A stretch of 41,079 nt of DNA, taken from contig CADCNZ010000111.1 in assembly GCA_902802935.1 (NCBI GenBank), positions 1 to 41,079 on the forward strand. The letters are read 5' to 3'. Source of the stretch: an uncultured bacterium (GTDB lineage: Bacteria; Cyanobacteriota; Vampirovibrionia; Gastranaerophilales; Gastranaerophilaceae). A model generated the notes under the pieces. It ran no database searches and had not been told where the DNA came from. It saw nothing but the letters and a program-made list of their open reading frames with translations. How positions within the stretch are numbered: position 1 is the first letter of the stretch; each line of letters begins with the position of its first letter. This document shows, piece by piece, positions 7,435 to 15,018 of this stretch. A program made the position numbers and the translations under genes.

Positions 7435-10400
7435 TTAAAGCGCCATCGCTTTGTACTCCAACTCTTGATCCATCACATCAAAAGGCGTATTGTAATCAAA
7501 CGGTATCACAATATCAATTCTGCTCTTGTCGCCTTCTTCAAGACCGTAAGCATTTATAAATCTTTCGTCTAATTGAAGCGTGTATTTACCCGGCGCTAAA
7601 CCTGAGATGTAGAAATCTCCGTTTTCTCCAACTGTTGAGTAGTTAACTTCTTCGCCATTTTCGTTAAGCAGAACTACTACAAAATCTGTTATATTAAAAC
7701 CTCTGTCAAAATCATCAGCTATTTTCAATGTTCCCGAAACAGAACCAACTGTTGATACGAGAGGAATTTCAAGTATTGTAGTTCTTCCGCCGTAAATCTT
7801 AACTTTTCGTGATATCAAGTCATTTGAAACCGGAGCAACAGTAATAGGCAAGTCATCCATATTTATTGATACTGTATAAACACCTTCGTCTAAAGATGTA
7901 GAATATACTCTGCCTCGTTTATTTGTAACATTTTCACCGCCGGACCAGCTTGTCTTCAAAGAAACATCTTTTATAGGTACGTCAACTTTTTTGGTAAACT
8001 TGCCGTCACCGTCCACGTCAACAAAAGCAATAGCTTCAAATATACCTTTATTAAGATCTTCGTCACCCACAGATTTCAAACCATGATGGAATATTTGGAA
8101 TGCATCATTAAAGTTAAAGTTAACAGAGTGTCTGTTTGTTGTAGGCATAAACATGTTATCAACGAAGTATCCTCCGTTTTGAGACCATTGATAGCTTACA
8201 GAAGCAGTCTGTCCTGATTTTGCTCTGTATGCAATACTTGCACCTAAATCATGACCGCATTGTCCTGAGTATTTAAAGCCCCAGCCTACACCAAAAGTCA
8301 GACGTTTCCACGTTGGGAATATATATCCGAACTTGAACATATTATATCCGTTTTTATATGAACCGGATTTATATCTTATAAAATCATGTCCAAAACGGAA
8401 TTTACCCATATTTTTGGGTAACGGAGTGTCCCATTCAATATAAACATCATTATAATTAGAGTAATAATTTCTATCGTCAGCAGTTTCTTGATGATATTTT
8501 GTATCGTAAACATTTTTACGATCACCTGCTTGAATATGAGAACCTGCCCACAAAGTACGTCTTATATTTGCGTCAAAGTTATAGTTTTTGTTGCGGCCAA
8601 AATCATTTTTACCTTGTCTGTAATATGAGTCAAATCTTAACTCTGCAACTTTAGGTATTGTAGTTGCGGCATTAATTCCTACCTCATCAAATACAATTTT
8701 GCCGCCTTTGTACCTGTGATTGATGTTTGAAACATACTTACTGTAGTTTCCGCCAAGATTTGTATTGTTAAAACTTAAACCTCCTGATACTCTACCGCCG
8801 GTTCTATCATTTTTAGATGTTGAATCTGTACTTGCTACATACCAATCAGGAGATGTGTGGAAGCCTTCCAATTTTGCACGTAATCTGTGCGGTTTAAATA
8901 TCCAGAATTTATATTTATCCAATTCTTGATTATATTCGCCTGTCAGTTTTCCCATATAACCTGCGTGAGTATCATGCTCTCTTGTATCGTGTACAATATT
9001 TGCACCTGCTGTCGCACGAGCCTTAAATCTCTTATCATCAGATTTCCATTCTACGCTGTTCAGTGATGTTGCACCTTCAAGGTAGTTAACACTTTTTTGA
9101 GTACCTGAAACTAAAAGAGCATCATTTGTAGGAATTTTATATATAATTTTTGAATTTGTTTTCTCGTAAATTTTATCTGCGGTAACTTTTGCTTTTGCAG
9201 TAACGTTATCTTTAATACCGTATTGGTATTCAGCACCGCCTGTAACCTTTTTATTCTGTCCTCTGTATACATTTTGACCTTCACGGAACAATCTGTCCTG
9301 ATATCCCCAAACACCTGCGTAAGCGGTTACTCTGCTTTCTTTTTCAAACGGTGTTTCGTTGCCGAATATTGAATATTTTTCATCACAAATCAGCTCAACA
9401 GTTCCGTCCTCATTAATTTCTTCAAGTTTTACTCTCTTAACAGGATTCGGCAGTTGAACATGTTTGAGTGAATAATAACCTGCGTAAGTACTTAATGTTA
9501 CAGGTTCTAAATCATTCACTGTTAATCTTACCAAGCTTGTAGGTTTTACATAACCGCAAAGCTGGTCAGGACGTTTTCTTTTGTTATCATAATCCCAGAT
9601 TTGCGCACCAAAAAGATTTATTCCTAATGCGGCGTCATCGTCAATTATACCCCCTACTTTACCCAATTCATAATAATATTTTCTTTTACTTGCATTAGGA
9701 TTCTTTAAATTTTTATAATCCTTGTATGTAAAATGATTTCTGTATGTAGCTGTTACACCGCCAAACATAAAAGGTTTATTACGGTAGTTATATTCTGTTG
9801 CTTCAATTCTGTATTGACCATTCATAAAGTCACCGTTGATACTCAATTGAGTACTACCGGTAAAAGTATCGTTTATATATGTTCTGTCATTCAACGGTTT
9901 TGTCGACATATTATCAGACTGCATGTTGCTTCTGAGACCGATAGTTTTTAAGGTGATTTTTCCTTGTTTTTTCGGAACAACAACATCCTGATATGCTTTT
10001 GGAGTATTTTCATCATCAATTTGTTCAGCATTGGCCAAAATAGGGATATCTCTTTCTACTTTTGCATAAAGCGCCAAGTCCTCAAAATTAGCATCTAATG
10101 ATACCCCCATAACTTGTTCAATAACACCTGCTTCAATATAAGCTTCATTGAACACTCCATCCATAATACCTTGCATTATAAATATAGGAGCTTTTTTTGT
10201 AATTGGTCTATCCTCAACAAACACACCTGCTTGAGTAACCATACCTTCTTTACCGTCCCATGTCGTAAAACTTATTTTCTTATCAACTCTGTTTGCCTGA
10301 TAAGGTATGTTAAATAAATCTGCTAACTGTTTGAACGGTACATAAATTTTATTTTTATCAATAACAATTTCAACATCTCTATAAGCTCTGTCATTGATAC

Positions 10401-10506
10401 TTACAAAAGAGACTGTAGAATCCAGCGCAAAACAAGAGCATTGACAAACACACAATGTGCATGCAATCAAAGTCGTTATTAAGTTTTTCTTGATTCTATT
10501 TAACAT
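7435..10506 (-). CDS. Atypical fimbrial usher-like outer-membrane protein
   Basis: This is a 1023-aa exported protein. The signal peptide contains an unusual cysteine cluster (CTLCVCQCSC, 16-25). Residues 31-100 resemble the copper-amine-oxidase N-terminal-like domain (VSINDRAYRDVEIVID then YVPFKQLADLFN). About 180-820 is a long stretch of alternating, aromatic-rich beta strands, as in an usher barrel. The C-terminus carries two Ig-like carboxypeptidase-regulatory or SdrB-like domains, the first opening with the calcium-type loop DVDGDGKF near 830-837 and the second about 920-985. Size, barrel and genetic context (PapD-like chaperone and pilin-like subunits in one operon) support an usher that secretes and assembles subunits. 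It is well diverged from classical FimD/PapC, so the usher call rests partly on context. Confidence 0.72.
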   Translation of the reverse strand: MLNRIKKNLITTLIACTLCVCQCSCFALDSTVSFVSINDRAYRDVEIVIDKNKIYVPFKQLADLFNIPYQANRVDKKISFTTWDGKEGMVTQAGVFVEDRPITKKAPIFIMQGIMDGVFNEAYIEAGVIEQVMGVSLDANFEDLALYAKVERDIPILANAEQIDDENTPKAYQDVVVPKKQGKITLKTIGLRSNMQSDNMSTKPLNDRTYINDTFTGSTQLSINGDFMNGQYRIEATEYNYRNKPFMFGGVTATYRNHFTYKDYKNLKNPNASKRKYYYELGKVGGIIDDDAALGINLFGAQIWDYDNKRKRPDQLCGYVKPTSLVRLTVNDLEPVTLSTYAGYYSLKHVQLPNPVKRVKLEEINEDGTVELICDEKYSIFGNETPFEKESRVTAYAGVWGYQDRLFREGQNVYRGQNKKVTGGAEYQYGIKDNVTAKAKVTADKIYEKTNSKIIYKIPTNDALLVSGTQKSVNYLEGATSLNSVEWKSDDKRFKARATAGANIVHDTREHDTHAGYMGKLTGEYNQELDKYKFWIFKPHRLRAKLEGFHTSPDWYVASTDSTSKNDRTGGRVSGGLSFNNTNLGGNYSKYVSNINHRYKGGKIVFDEVGINAATTIPKVAELRFDSYYRQGKNDFGRNKNYNFDANIRRTLWAGSHIQAGDRKNVYDTKYHQETADDRNYYSNYNDVYIEWDTPLPKNMGKFRFGHDFIRYKSGSYKNGYNMFKFGYIFPTWKRLTFGVGWGFKYSGQCGHDLGASIAYRAKSGQTASVSYQWSQNGGYFVDNMFMPTTNRHSVNFNFNDAFQIFHHGLKSVGDEDLNKGIFEAIAFVDVDGDGKFTKKVDVPIKDVSLKTSWSGGENVTNKRGRVYSTSLDEGVYTVSINMDDLPITVAPVSNDLISRKVKIYGGRTTILEIPLVSTVGSVSGTLKIADDFDRGFNITDFVVVLLNENGEEVNYSTVGENGDFYISGLAPGKYTLQLDERFINAYGLEEGDKSRIDIVIPFDYNTPFDVMDQELEYKAMAL

Positions 10507-10516
10507 CTCTTTCTTT

Positions 10517-10555
10517 CCCCCTCTCCTTGAGGAGAGGGTCGGGGTGAGGTGATTA
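10517..10555 (+). repeat. REP-like palindromic element, copy 1
   Basis: CCCTCTCC, TTGA, GGAGAGGG form a perfect hairpin (10519-10538), followed by the family tail TCGGGGTGAGGTGATT. It sits just before the usher ribosome site. Related copies are at 11423, 12281 and, in opposite orientation inside a gene, 22848. Confidence 0.8.
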
Positions 10556-10733
10556 ACACCTTTTTACCTGTTTATTTACTCTTCGGTATTCCATTTTGAG
10601 AGTTTTTGGGGCTATCCTTGCCCTTTTTGGCATTTTCCTATCCTCGGGAGGGTCTAGAAGTGGGTATCCGTTTACCCGTTTGATTCTATTTAACTTTATT
10701 TATTCTATCTTAATGATTTCTTGTTTTTTGTTC
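10556..10733. other. GC-richer spacer between pilin B and usher genes
   Basis: This spacer differs in base composition from its surroundings. It holds a small hairpin (GGGTA/TACCC near 10654-10671). A minus-strand frame of 26 codons (10553-10633, starting MPKRARIAPK) follows a GAGGATAGGAAA ribosome-site-like run. The peptide is strongly basic and unrecognised. The whole block may be a longer repeat that includes REP copy 1. Confidence 0.35.
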
Positions 10734-11363
10734 TTATATCTTGCTTACAGCAGTAAAAGTAACTGTTGCGGTATAGTTTCCTGCTGTATCATGTGTTGTC
10801 TTGTATGTATTTGGTACCGGATTTGTGTTAACCGTATGTGTTACTCTTCCGTTTGTCTCACCATTAACAAGAATTACAAAACAGTTTCCGTATGTAGCAT
10901 TTGCTGAATCAAAAGAAGATGACATATTAGCGTTACCGAGTTGTACAGTGACAGGGTACGCTATAACATTTTTATTTATGCCGCTGCCTGCCTTCGCATT
11001 AGAAACATCCGCACCGGAAGGCAGGTTGTTAGAATTTGTGAATAATAAAGTCGGACCGCCTGCGTATCCGTATCCTGACACAGCCCCGCTATCCGTATTA
11101 ACAGAAGAAGTTATAATGTAGTCACAGTCGTCATCTGTCAGATTTGTCTGCAAGGTGAAAACAGATGTCATCTGATTGTCCAGAACTCCCGTCGCTACAT
11201 TAAGCGTTCCGGTTTCTGCAGAACTTGCTTCTTTTTGTATTGATACAGATGAAAGTACATTAGACATTAATCTCAATCTTGTTCTTGTATCTGCGTATGA
11301 TTGAGGAATAATTCCCATTGTAACAATCATCAATATTAATAATTTTATTATTCTTTTATTCAT
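10734..11363 (-). CDS. Pilin-like secreted subunit B
   Basis: A 209-aa exported beta-rich protein. The start at 11363 (MNKRIIKLLI) is chosen because AAAGAGAG lies directly upstream and it begins a clean signal peptide ending SYA/DTR. It shares signatures with the neighbouring subunit A and with the gene at 14349: a middle strand NVIAYPVTVQL and a C-terminal THDTAGNYTATVTFTAV, alternating residues as in chaperone-usher subunits. Two cysteines (near 78 and 155) may form a disulfide. It is most likely a structural fimbrial subunit secreted through the usher encoded next. I cannot assign it to a named pilin family. Confidence 0.65.
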   Translation of the reverse strand: MNKRIIKLLILMIVTMGIIPQSYADTRTRLRLMSNVLSSVSIQKEASSAETGTLNVATGVLDNQMTSVFTLQTNLTDDDCDYIITSSVNTDSGAVSGYGYAGGPTLLFTNSNNLPSGADVSNAKAGSGINKNVIAYPVTVQLGNANMSSSFDSANATYGNCFVILVNGETNGRVTHTVNTNPVPNTYKTTHDTAGNYTATVTFTAVSKI

Positions 11364-11422
11364 CTCTCTTTTTCTTTTGTTTTGTCGAATTAGCAAATCC
11401 GACCTGCTTTTTCTTTCTTCTT

Positions 11423-11456
11423 CCTCTCCTTTAGGAGAGGGTTTGGTGAGGTGTTA
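11423..11456 (+). repeat. REP-like palindromic element, copy 2
   Basis: CCTCTCC, TTTA, GGAGAGG form a perfect 7-bp hairpin (11423-11440), followed by the tail GTTTGGTGAGGTGTTAAC. It lies between the genes for subunits A and B. Confidence 0.8.
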
Positions 11457-11480
11457 ACCTCATAACGTTTTCCCCGTCTA

Positions 11481-11502
11481 TCCCTCCCTCTATAGGGAGG
11501 GA
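11481..11502. repeat. Second hairpin type between the pilin genes
   Basis: TCCCTCCC (11481-11488) pairs with GGGAGGGA (11495-11502) around TCTATA. It lacks the GGTGAGGTG tail of the REP family. It stands 24 bases after the end of subunit A on the minus strand and may stabilise or attenuate the operon mRNA. Confidence 0.65.
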
Positions 11503-11526
11503 ATTAAGGGAAATTTAATTACTCAA

Positions 11527-12192
11527 CTAAGGAAGCGCATCCAATGTATCGTGAGTCATTGTTAATGTTGCTTGGTATGTTCCGTATGTATCATGAGTTG
11601 AGAAAGTTTGAGTTATTGCTTCTTGACCTGTTGCATATTTAAAGTTATATACACCTGATGTTGGTAGAGTATACTGTGCAACACCGGCTCCACTCAAACT
11701 TTTTGTTGATATAGCAGTAGCACCTGAAGTATCATCTATTGTAAGTGTTGGTGTTAATGTAAATGCTATAACGTTAGCATTTGAACCTGCTGCAGGAGAA
11801 GTAAGGGCATTTGTAACGCCGGCTTGAGTTCCTGATCTGTCGCTTTTTGCAAATGCAATTTTCATATTGTCAATAGCACCGCCAAGAGCATTATTAGTTG
11901 CACTTTCAACTGTAGGACATGTTGCAGTAAATGTTACTACATCATTTTCAGCTTTGTTTGTTAGCACATGGAATGTTACACCAAGAGAATCTGCTAAAGT
12001 CATTTGATCGTAAGTACTATTAAATGTTGCAGTTGTTGTAGGTGTTTCAGCATCCTTTGTAATTACAACATAGTGATTAACCGGAATTGATAAATTCGAT
12101 TGTGCACTAAGTACTGCAGGATCATCTACTGCAAAAGCAGGAGACGCTAGTGTGAGCGCAAGCGCTACAGGGATAAATTTTGTGAATTTCAT
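11527..12192 (-). CDS. Pilin-like secreted subunit A
   Basis: A 221-aa exported protein with a signal peptide MKFTKFIPVALALTLASPAFA. The start at 12192 has GGAAGG eight bases upstream; an earlier in-frame ATG at 12228 would spoil the signal peptide. The mature protein is Thr/Ala/Ser-rich and beta-stranded, with the shared motifs NVIAFTLTPTL and THDTYGTYQATLTM near the C-terminus. A beta-strand ending of this kind is expected of subunits that are capped by a PapD-like chaperone and polymerise by donor-strand exchange. Its gene directly follows the chaperone gene in the operon. It could be the major fimbrial subunit, but no named family is evident. Confidence 0.65.
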   Translation of the reverse strand: MKFTKFIPVALALTLASPAFAVDDPAVLSAQSNLSIPVNHYVVITKDAETPTTTATFNSTYDQMTLADSLGVTFHVLTNKAENDVVTFTATCPTVESATNNALGGAIDNMKIAFAKSDRSGTQAGVTNALTSPAAGSNANVIAFTLTPTLTIDDTSGATAISTKSLSGAGVAQYTLPTSGVYNFKYATGQEAITQTFSTHDTYGTYQATLTMTHDTLDALP

Positions 12193-12280
12193 AGGGTAAA
12201 CCTTCCTTTCTTGATTTGTGTGTTTCACTACATTTCACCTTTTTGTATTTTACTTTTCGTTGTTACCTTTCTTTTTCTTA

Positions 12281-12322
12281 CTCCCTCGCCTTTGAGGAGG
12301 GGGACGGGGTGAGGTGATTAAC
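12281..12322 (+). repeat. REP-like palindromic element, copy 3
   Basis: CTCCCTCGCC, TTT, GAGGAGGG form an imperfect stem, followed by the family tail ACGGGGTGAGGTGATTAAC. It begins four bases after the chaperone stop (minus strand), so it sits in the chaperone to subunit A gap. Confidence 0.78.
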
Positions 12323-12325
12323 TTT

Positions 12326-13135
12326 TTATAATGTTATCGGCACCTCTTGTTTCAAATTCTGTTTTTTATCTTTTTCGTCTTTATAGTTAACAAGGACTCT
12401 TAGAGTAAGCTCGCCCTTTTCTTTAATTTTGTCTGCCGGAATCTTATCTTTGAATATATAATAGTTTTCACCGCCTATGACCTTTGCCGGAATGTTATAT
12501 TCATATACAAGTTTTTTATCTTTTACTATTTGAGCTTTTACAAAACAATTTATTTTGCTGTTACCCGTAGATTTAACTTTCATTTCTACATATTGCCCAT
12601 CTTTTTCTTTTACGGTTTTAAGGTATTCAACTTCACCATGCTTTGTAAATTTTCCTTTTGTTACATAGATAGGTATTCCCATTCTTGTTTTTACAATTAG
12701 CTGAGCACCTATTCCCGGCATTCCTGTATCCAAATTATATTCTTTTGCATTAACATCCTCTAAATACAGAACTGCTCTTGATTCACCATCAGGTAAAGAA
12801 TTCAAGTTTGCTATATTGATTCTTAGTTTTTGTACTTTTCCCGGTTGAACCGTAAATTCCGAAGGTACAAACCTTATTTTTTTAGCTATATTATGAGGAT
12901 CATCAGATTTTTCATGGTGAACCATTTTTGACTGTTCGCTTATTGTAAAATATCCTGAGTAAGCTTTGAAACGGATTGTCTGTTTTGTGTCACCTCTTAC
13001 TTCTATAGCAGTTGTTACATAATTTGATTTAATTTTATTTGCATTAATGTCAATCTTATTAGGTGCAACCGCAATAGATGCGTATGCTTGGGTAGTTATT
13101 AATAATGTTATAAGTAATCCTAAAATCTTTTTCAT
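12326..13135 (-). CDS. PapD-like periplasmic fimbrial chaperone
   Basis: This 269-aa protein has a signal peptide (cleavage after QAYA, residue 19) and the two-Ig layout of pilus chaperones. Residues 88-106 read as the F1-G1 region (VPSEFTVQPGKVQKLRI), followed by LPDGESRAVLYLED at 114-127, the equivalent of the family's conserved LP-x-E-S-x-F/Y-x-L motif. It would bind secreted subunits in the periplasm, complete their fold and deliver them to the usher. The ATG at 13135 is preferred to one ten codons earlier because GAGGAAG precedes it. It then begins one base after the upstream gene's stop. Family assignment is good; the subtype (archaic or alternative) is not certain. Confidence 0.85.
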   Translation of the reverse strand: MKKILGLLITLLITTQAYASIAVAPNKIDINANKIKSNYVTTAIEVRGDTKQTIRFKAYSGYFTISEQSKMVHHEKSDDPHNIAKKIRFVPSEFTVQPGKVQKLRINIANLNSLPDGESRAVLYLEDVNAKEYNLDTGMPGIGAQLIVKTRMGIPIYVTKGKFTKHGEVEYLKTVKEKDGQYVEMKVKSTGNSKINCFVKAQIVKDKKLVYEYNIPAKVIGGENYYIFKDKIPADKIKEKGELTLRVLVNYKDEKDKKQNLKQEVPITL

Positions 13136-13136
13136 A

Positions 13137-14003
13137 CTATCTTCCTCTATCCTCCGTGATAACAAAATCCAAATTATTTACATAGCTTCCTGCTTTCAAG
13201 ACCTTTCCGCCTTTTCCTTCAACAGAGCATTCTATTGAAACGTACTCATTATTAGCAGGAGCTTTTCCTCTTGCAATTATGATTTCTTTGCCCGGTTCTA
13301 TAAGAACTCTTTCCTGCAATCTTTGTTGAACATTTGATGATGCTGCAACCGTTCTTATATAATAATTTCCTGCTGTTTCTCCAAAATCAGTTGTATCAAG
13401 AGTTACTATCCAATCACTGTTTGAATTAATGTAAAGCATCGGATTAGTATCCGTTTTAATCTTCCCTTTTGAAAATGCATCTTCTGTACCAACACTTATC
13501 TGTGCTGTCTCTCCGTGGAACGATATGTCCTGTGTTTTTGGAATAATGAGCTGCAAATTGAATGTTGAAGTCCCGTTTACGGTTGATGTATCAGGATCAA
13601 CCGTCTGAATTTCAATATTCAAGTTGTAAACTCCGGCAGGTATCATTCCGTAGTCACGAACTTTTAAAACTACGTTCTTTGCAATTCCACCCATAATTGC
13701 GCGTCTGAAGATTGTTGAGTACTCATTGTATCTCATAAATATATCTTCTCTGTTGTTGTTGAGATATACATACTGCAATGGTATTCTAACTTCACCATCT
13801 GTACGAACAAGCGCGTCATCTAAAGGCTTAACAGCGATATCATATTCTCCCCCGTCATTACTGTTAATCAGTAAATTGCGTTCAACAAGATTAGGACGTA
13901 CAATAGTTTCTCCGTTATAGTCCATAATTACCAGCCCTGCGTCTGCTTTTAAGCACACCAGTGAGGTAAATAAAATAATTGTTGTGATAAACGCTTTTTT
14001 CAT
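13137..14003 (-). CDS. Secreted fimbrial adhesin or initiating subunit candidate
   Basis: This 288-aa exported protein (signal peptide to about residue 22, ADA/GLV) is the first gene of the fimbrial operon. The mature part is beta-rich and apparently two-domain. Strands such as IPAGVYNLNIEIQT and NLQLIIPKTQDISF occur about halfway, and the C-terminus ends KAGSYVNNLDFVITED, the kind of strand seen in chaperone-usher subunits. It is larger than subunits A and B. With its place ahead of the chaperone, this suggests a tip adhesin or a two-domain subunit, but no family is recognised with confidence. Its stop codon is one base from the chaperone start and includes that gene's ribosome site. Confidence 0.55.
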   Translation of the reverse strand: MKKAFITTIILFTSLVCLKADAGLVIMDYNGETIVRPNLVERNLLINSNDGGEYDIAVKPLDDALVRTDGEVRIPLQYVYLNNNREDIFMRYNEYSTIFRRAIMGGIAKNVVLKVRDYGMIPAGVYNLNIEIQTVDPDTSTVNGTSTFNLQLIIPKTQDISFHGETAQISVGTEDAFSKGKIKTDTNPMLYINSNSDWIVTLDTTDFGETAGNYYIRTVAASSNVQQRLQERVLIEPGKEIIIARGKAPANNEYVSIECSVEGKGGKVLKAGSYVNNLDFVITEDRGR

Positions 14004-14041
14004 GAAAAATTTTTCTTTCTATTGGGATATCCTATCCCGAT

Positions 14042-14057
14042 TGTAACAATTTGTAAC
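14042..14057 (-). promoter_or_regulatory. HLR1-type (RpaB-like) operator before the fimbrial operon
   Basis: On the minus strand GTTACAAATTGTTACA, then AT, matches the cyanobacterial RpaB consensus (G/T)TTACA(T/A)2N2(G/T)TTACA(T/A)2 exactly. The only nearby -10-like word on that strand is TAGGAT (14029-14034), which would put the box across the -35 region. In Cyanobacteria such placement usually represses. Confidence 0.6.
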
Positions 14058-14244
14058 AAAACTTCAATCCTTATTTGAAAAATCTCATACATTTGAATGA
14101 AATTGTCTCCAAAATATCATTCTTTTAATGTATATTTTTTTCAATATATTTTCGAAAAAACCTTTCTTTCTATCCTATATGCATGTTCGTACTCCATGTA
14201 TAACGGCATGTTTGGGATAAAACTTTAGAGTTTTAATTCAAAGA

Positions 14245-14260
14245 TTTACAAAATTTTACA
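14245..14260 (+). promoter_or_regulatory. HLR1-type operator before pilin C-bamA-skp
   Basis: TTTACAAAATTTTACA followed by AT is an exact match to the RpaB HLR1 consensus. Its centre is about 44 bases before the likely start set by the TACTAT -10 at 14284-14289, a position used for activation by OmpR/PhoB-type regulators. Confidence 0.6.
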
Positions 14261-14283
14261 ATTAAACCCTAAACCCTTATTAT

Positions 14284-14289
14284 TACTAT
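14284..14289 (+). promoter_or_regulatory. -10 element of the pilin C-bamA-skp operon
   Basis: TACTAT lies about 24 bases after the HLR1 box, with no recognisable -35, as expected of an activator-dependent promoter. The predicted leader is about 50 bases. Confidence 0.4.
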
Positions 14290-14348
14290 AGACTTTTGGG
14301 GAATAAAAATAACCGGCATTTCATGTACGGTTAAGAAGAGGGATAGAG

Positions 14349-14954
14349 ATGAATTTTTGCAAGAAAATATTGACCGCATTTTTTGTGCTCATCATGGGGA
14401 TTGGCGTAGCTTTTGCAGACGGGAAACAAGCCAGCGCAGACCTATCATTTTATCTTCCGTCATACACGTACATTACACCAACCACCAGCCCTGTTTTGAC
14501 AGCAAATATTACAGACAAAACCGGAAATATGCACTCACCGATGATGACAAGATTCAGGGTGATTACAAACAACGATAAGGAGCAAACACTCTATCTTAAA
14601 GCCAATGTACTCACTGAAAACGGATATGAAGAAGCTATGTTTTCTCAAGGAGGACAAGTTTATATAGCATTTACAAACTTGAGAAAACCTCCGAAATCAC
14701 AAGCACTTGCAAACTGCAAAATGGGAGCAATGCCAAATGACAGTCCCGGAGTTGTTGCCTATCCCGTAACCTCGGTAACAGGTGCTAAAAATAAATTTAT
14801 TCCGGGGAAAAACAAATACGAACTGTATATTAAAAACGGAACTACGGATGTAACTGTTAATGTCGGTTCTAATGTTCTCAAAAATTCTTTCGGAGGTAAC
14901 GACCCTAGAGGATTCTACCAAGCAGTTTTATCATTAACTGAGGCAGATATTTAA
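14349..14954 (+). CDS. Pilin-like secreted subunit C
   Basis: A 201-aa exported protein with signal peptide ending GVAFA/DGK. It is a diverged paralogue of the minus-strand subunits A and B. The mature N-terminus (ASADLSFYLPSYTYITP) parallels subunit A (AQSNLSIPVNHYVVITK), the middle strand GVVAYPVTSV parallels NVIAYPVTVQL, and the C-terminus GFYQAVLSLT parallels TYQATLTMT. It lies across the divergent control region from its paralogues and 64 bases ahead of bamA. It could be an alternative or minor fimbrial subunit sharing the same chaperone and usher. AGAGGGATAGAG precedes the ATG. Confidence 0.65.
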   Translation: MNFCKKILTAFFVLIMGIGVAFADGKQASADLSFYLPSYTYITPTTSPVLTANITDKTGNMHSPMMTRFRVITNNDKEQTLYLKANVLTENGYEEAMFSQGGQVYIAFTNLRKPPKSQALANCKMGAMPNDSPGVVAYPVTSVTGAKNKFIPGKNKYELYIKNGTTDVTVNVGSNVLKNSFGGNDPRGFYQAVLSLTEADI

Positions 14955-15018
14955 ATAATTAAAAAATGTAGATCAGATTTAATAACAAAACATAATAAAT
15001 AAGTGGAAAAATGAAGAG

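Larger units (their letters stand above)
14004..14348. other. Divergent control region of fimbrial and bamA operons
   Basis: These 345 bases separate the minus-strand fimbrial operon from the plus-strand pilin C-bamA-skp operon. They contain two HLR1-type direct repeats (listed separately), a GGATATCC palindrome near 14025-14032, and several CATG-containing words (14180-14213). No open frame or RNA gene was noticed. Confidence 0.7.

Noticed and set aside
10596-10907. 103-codon plus-strand frame
   Set aside because: It lies antisense to the pilin B gene and the spacer, with no ribosome site and biased Cys/Ser/Tyr content typical of a shadow frame.
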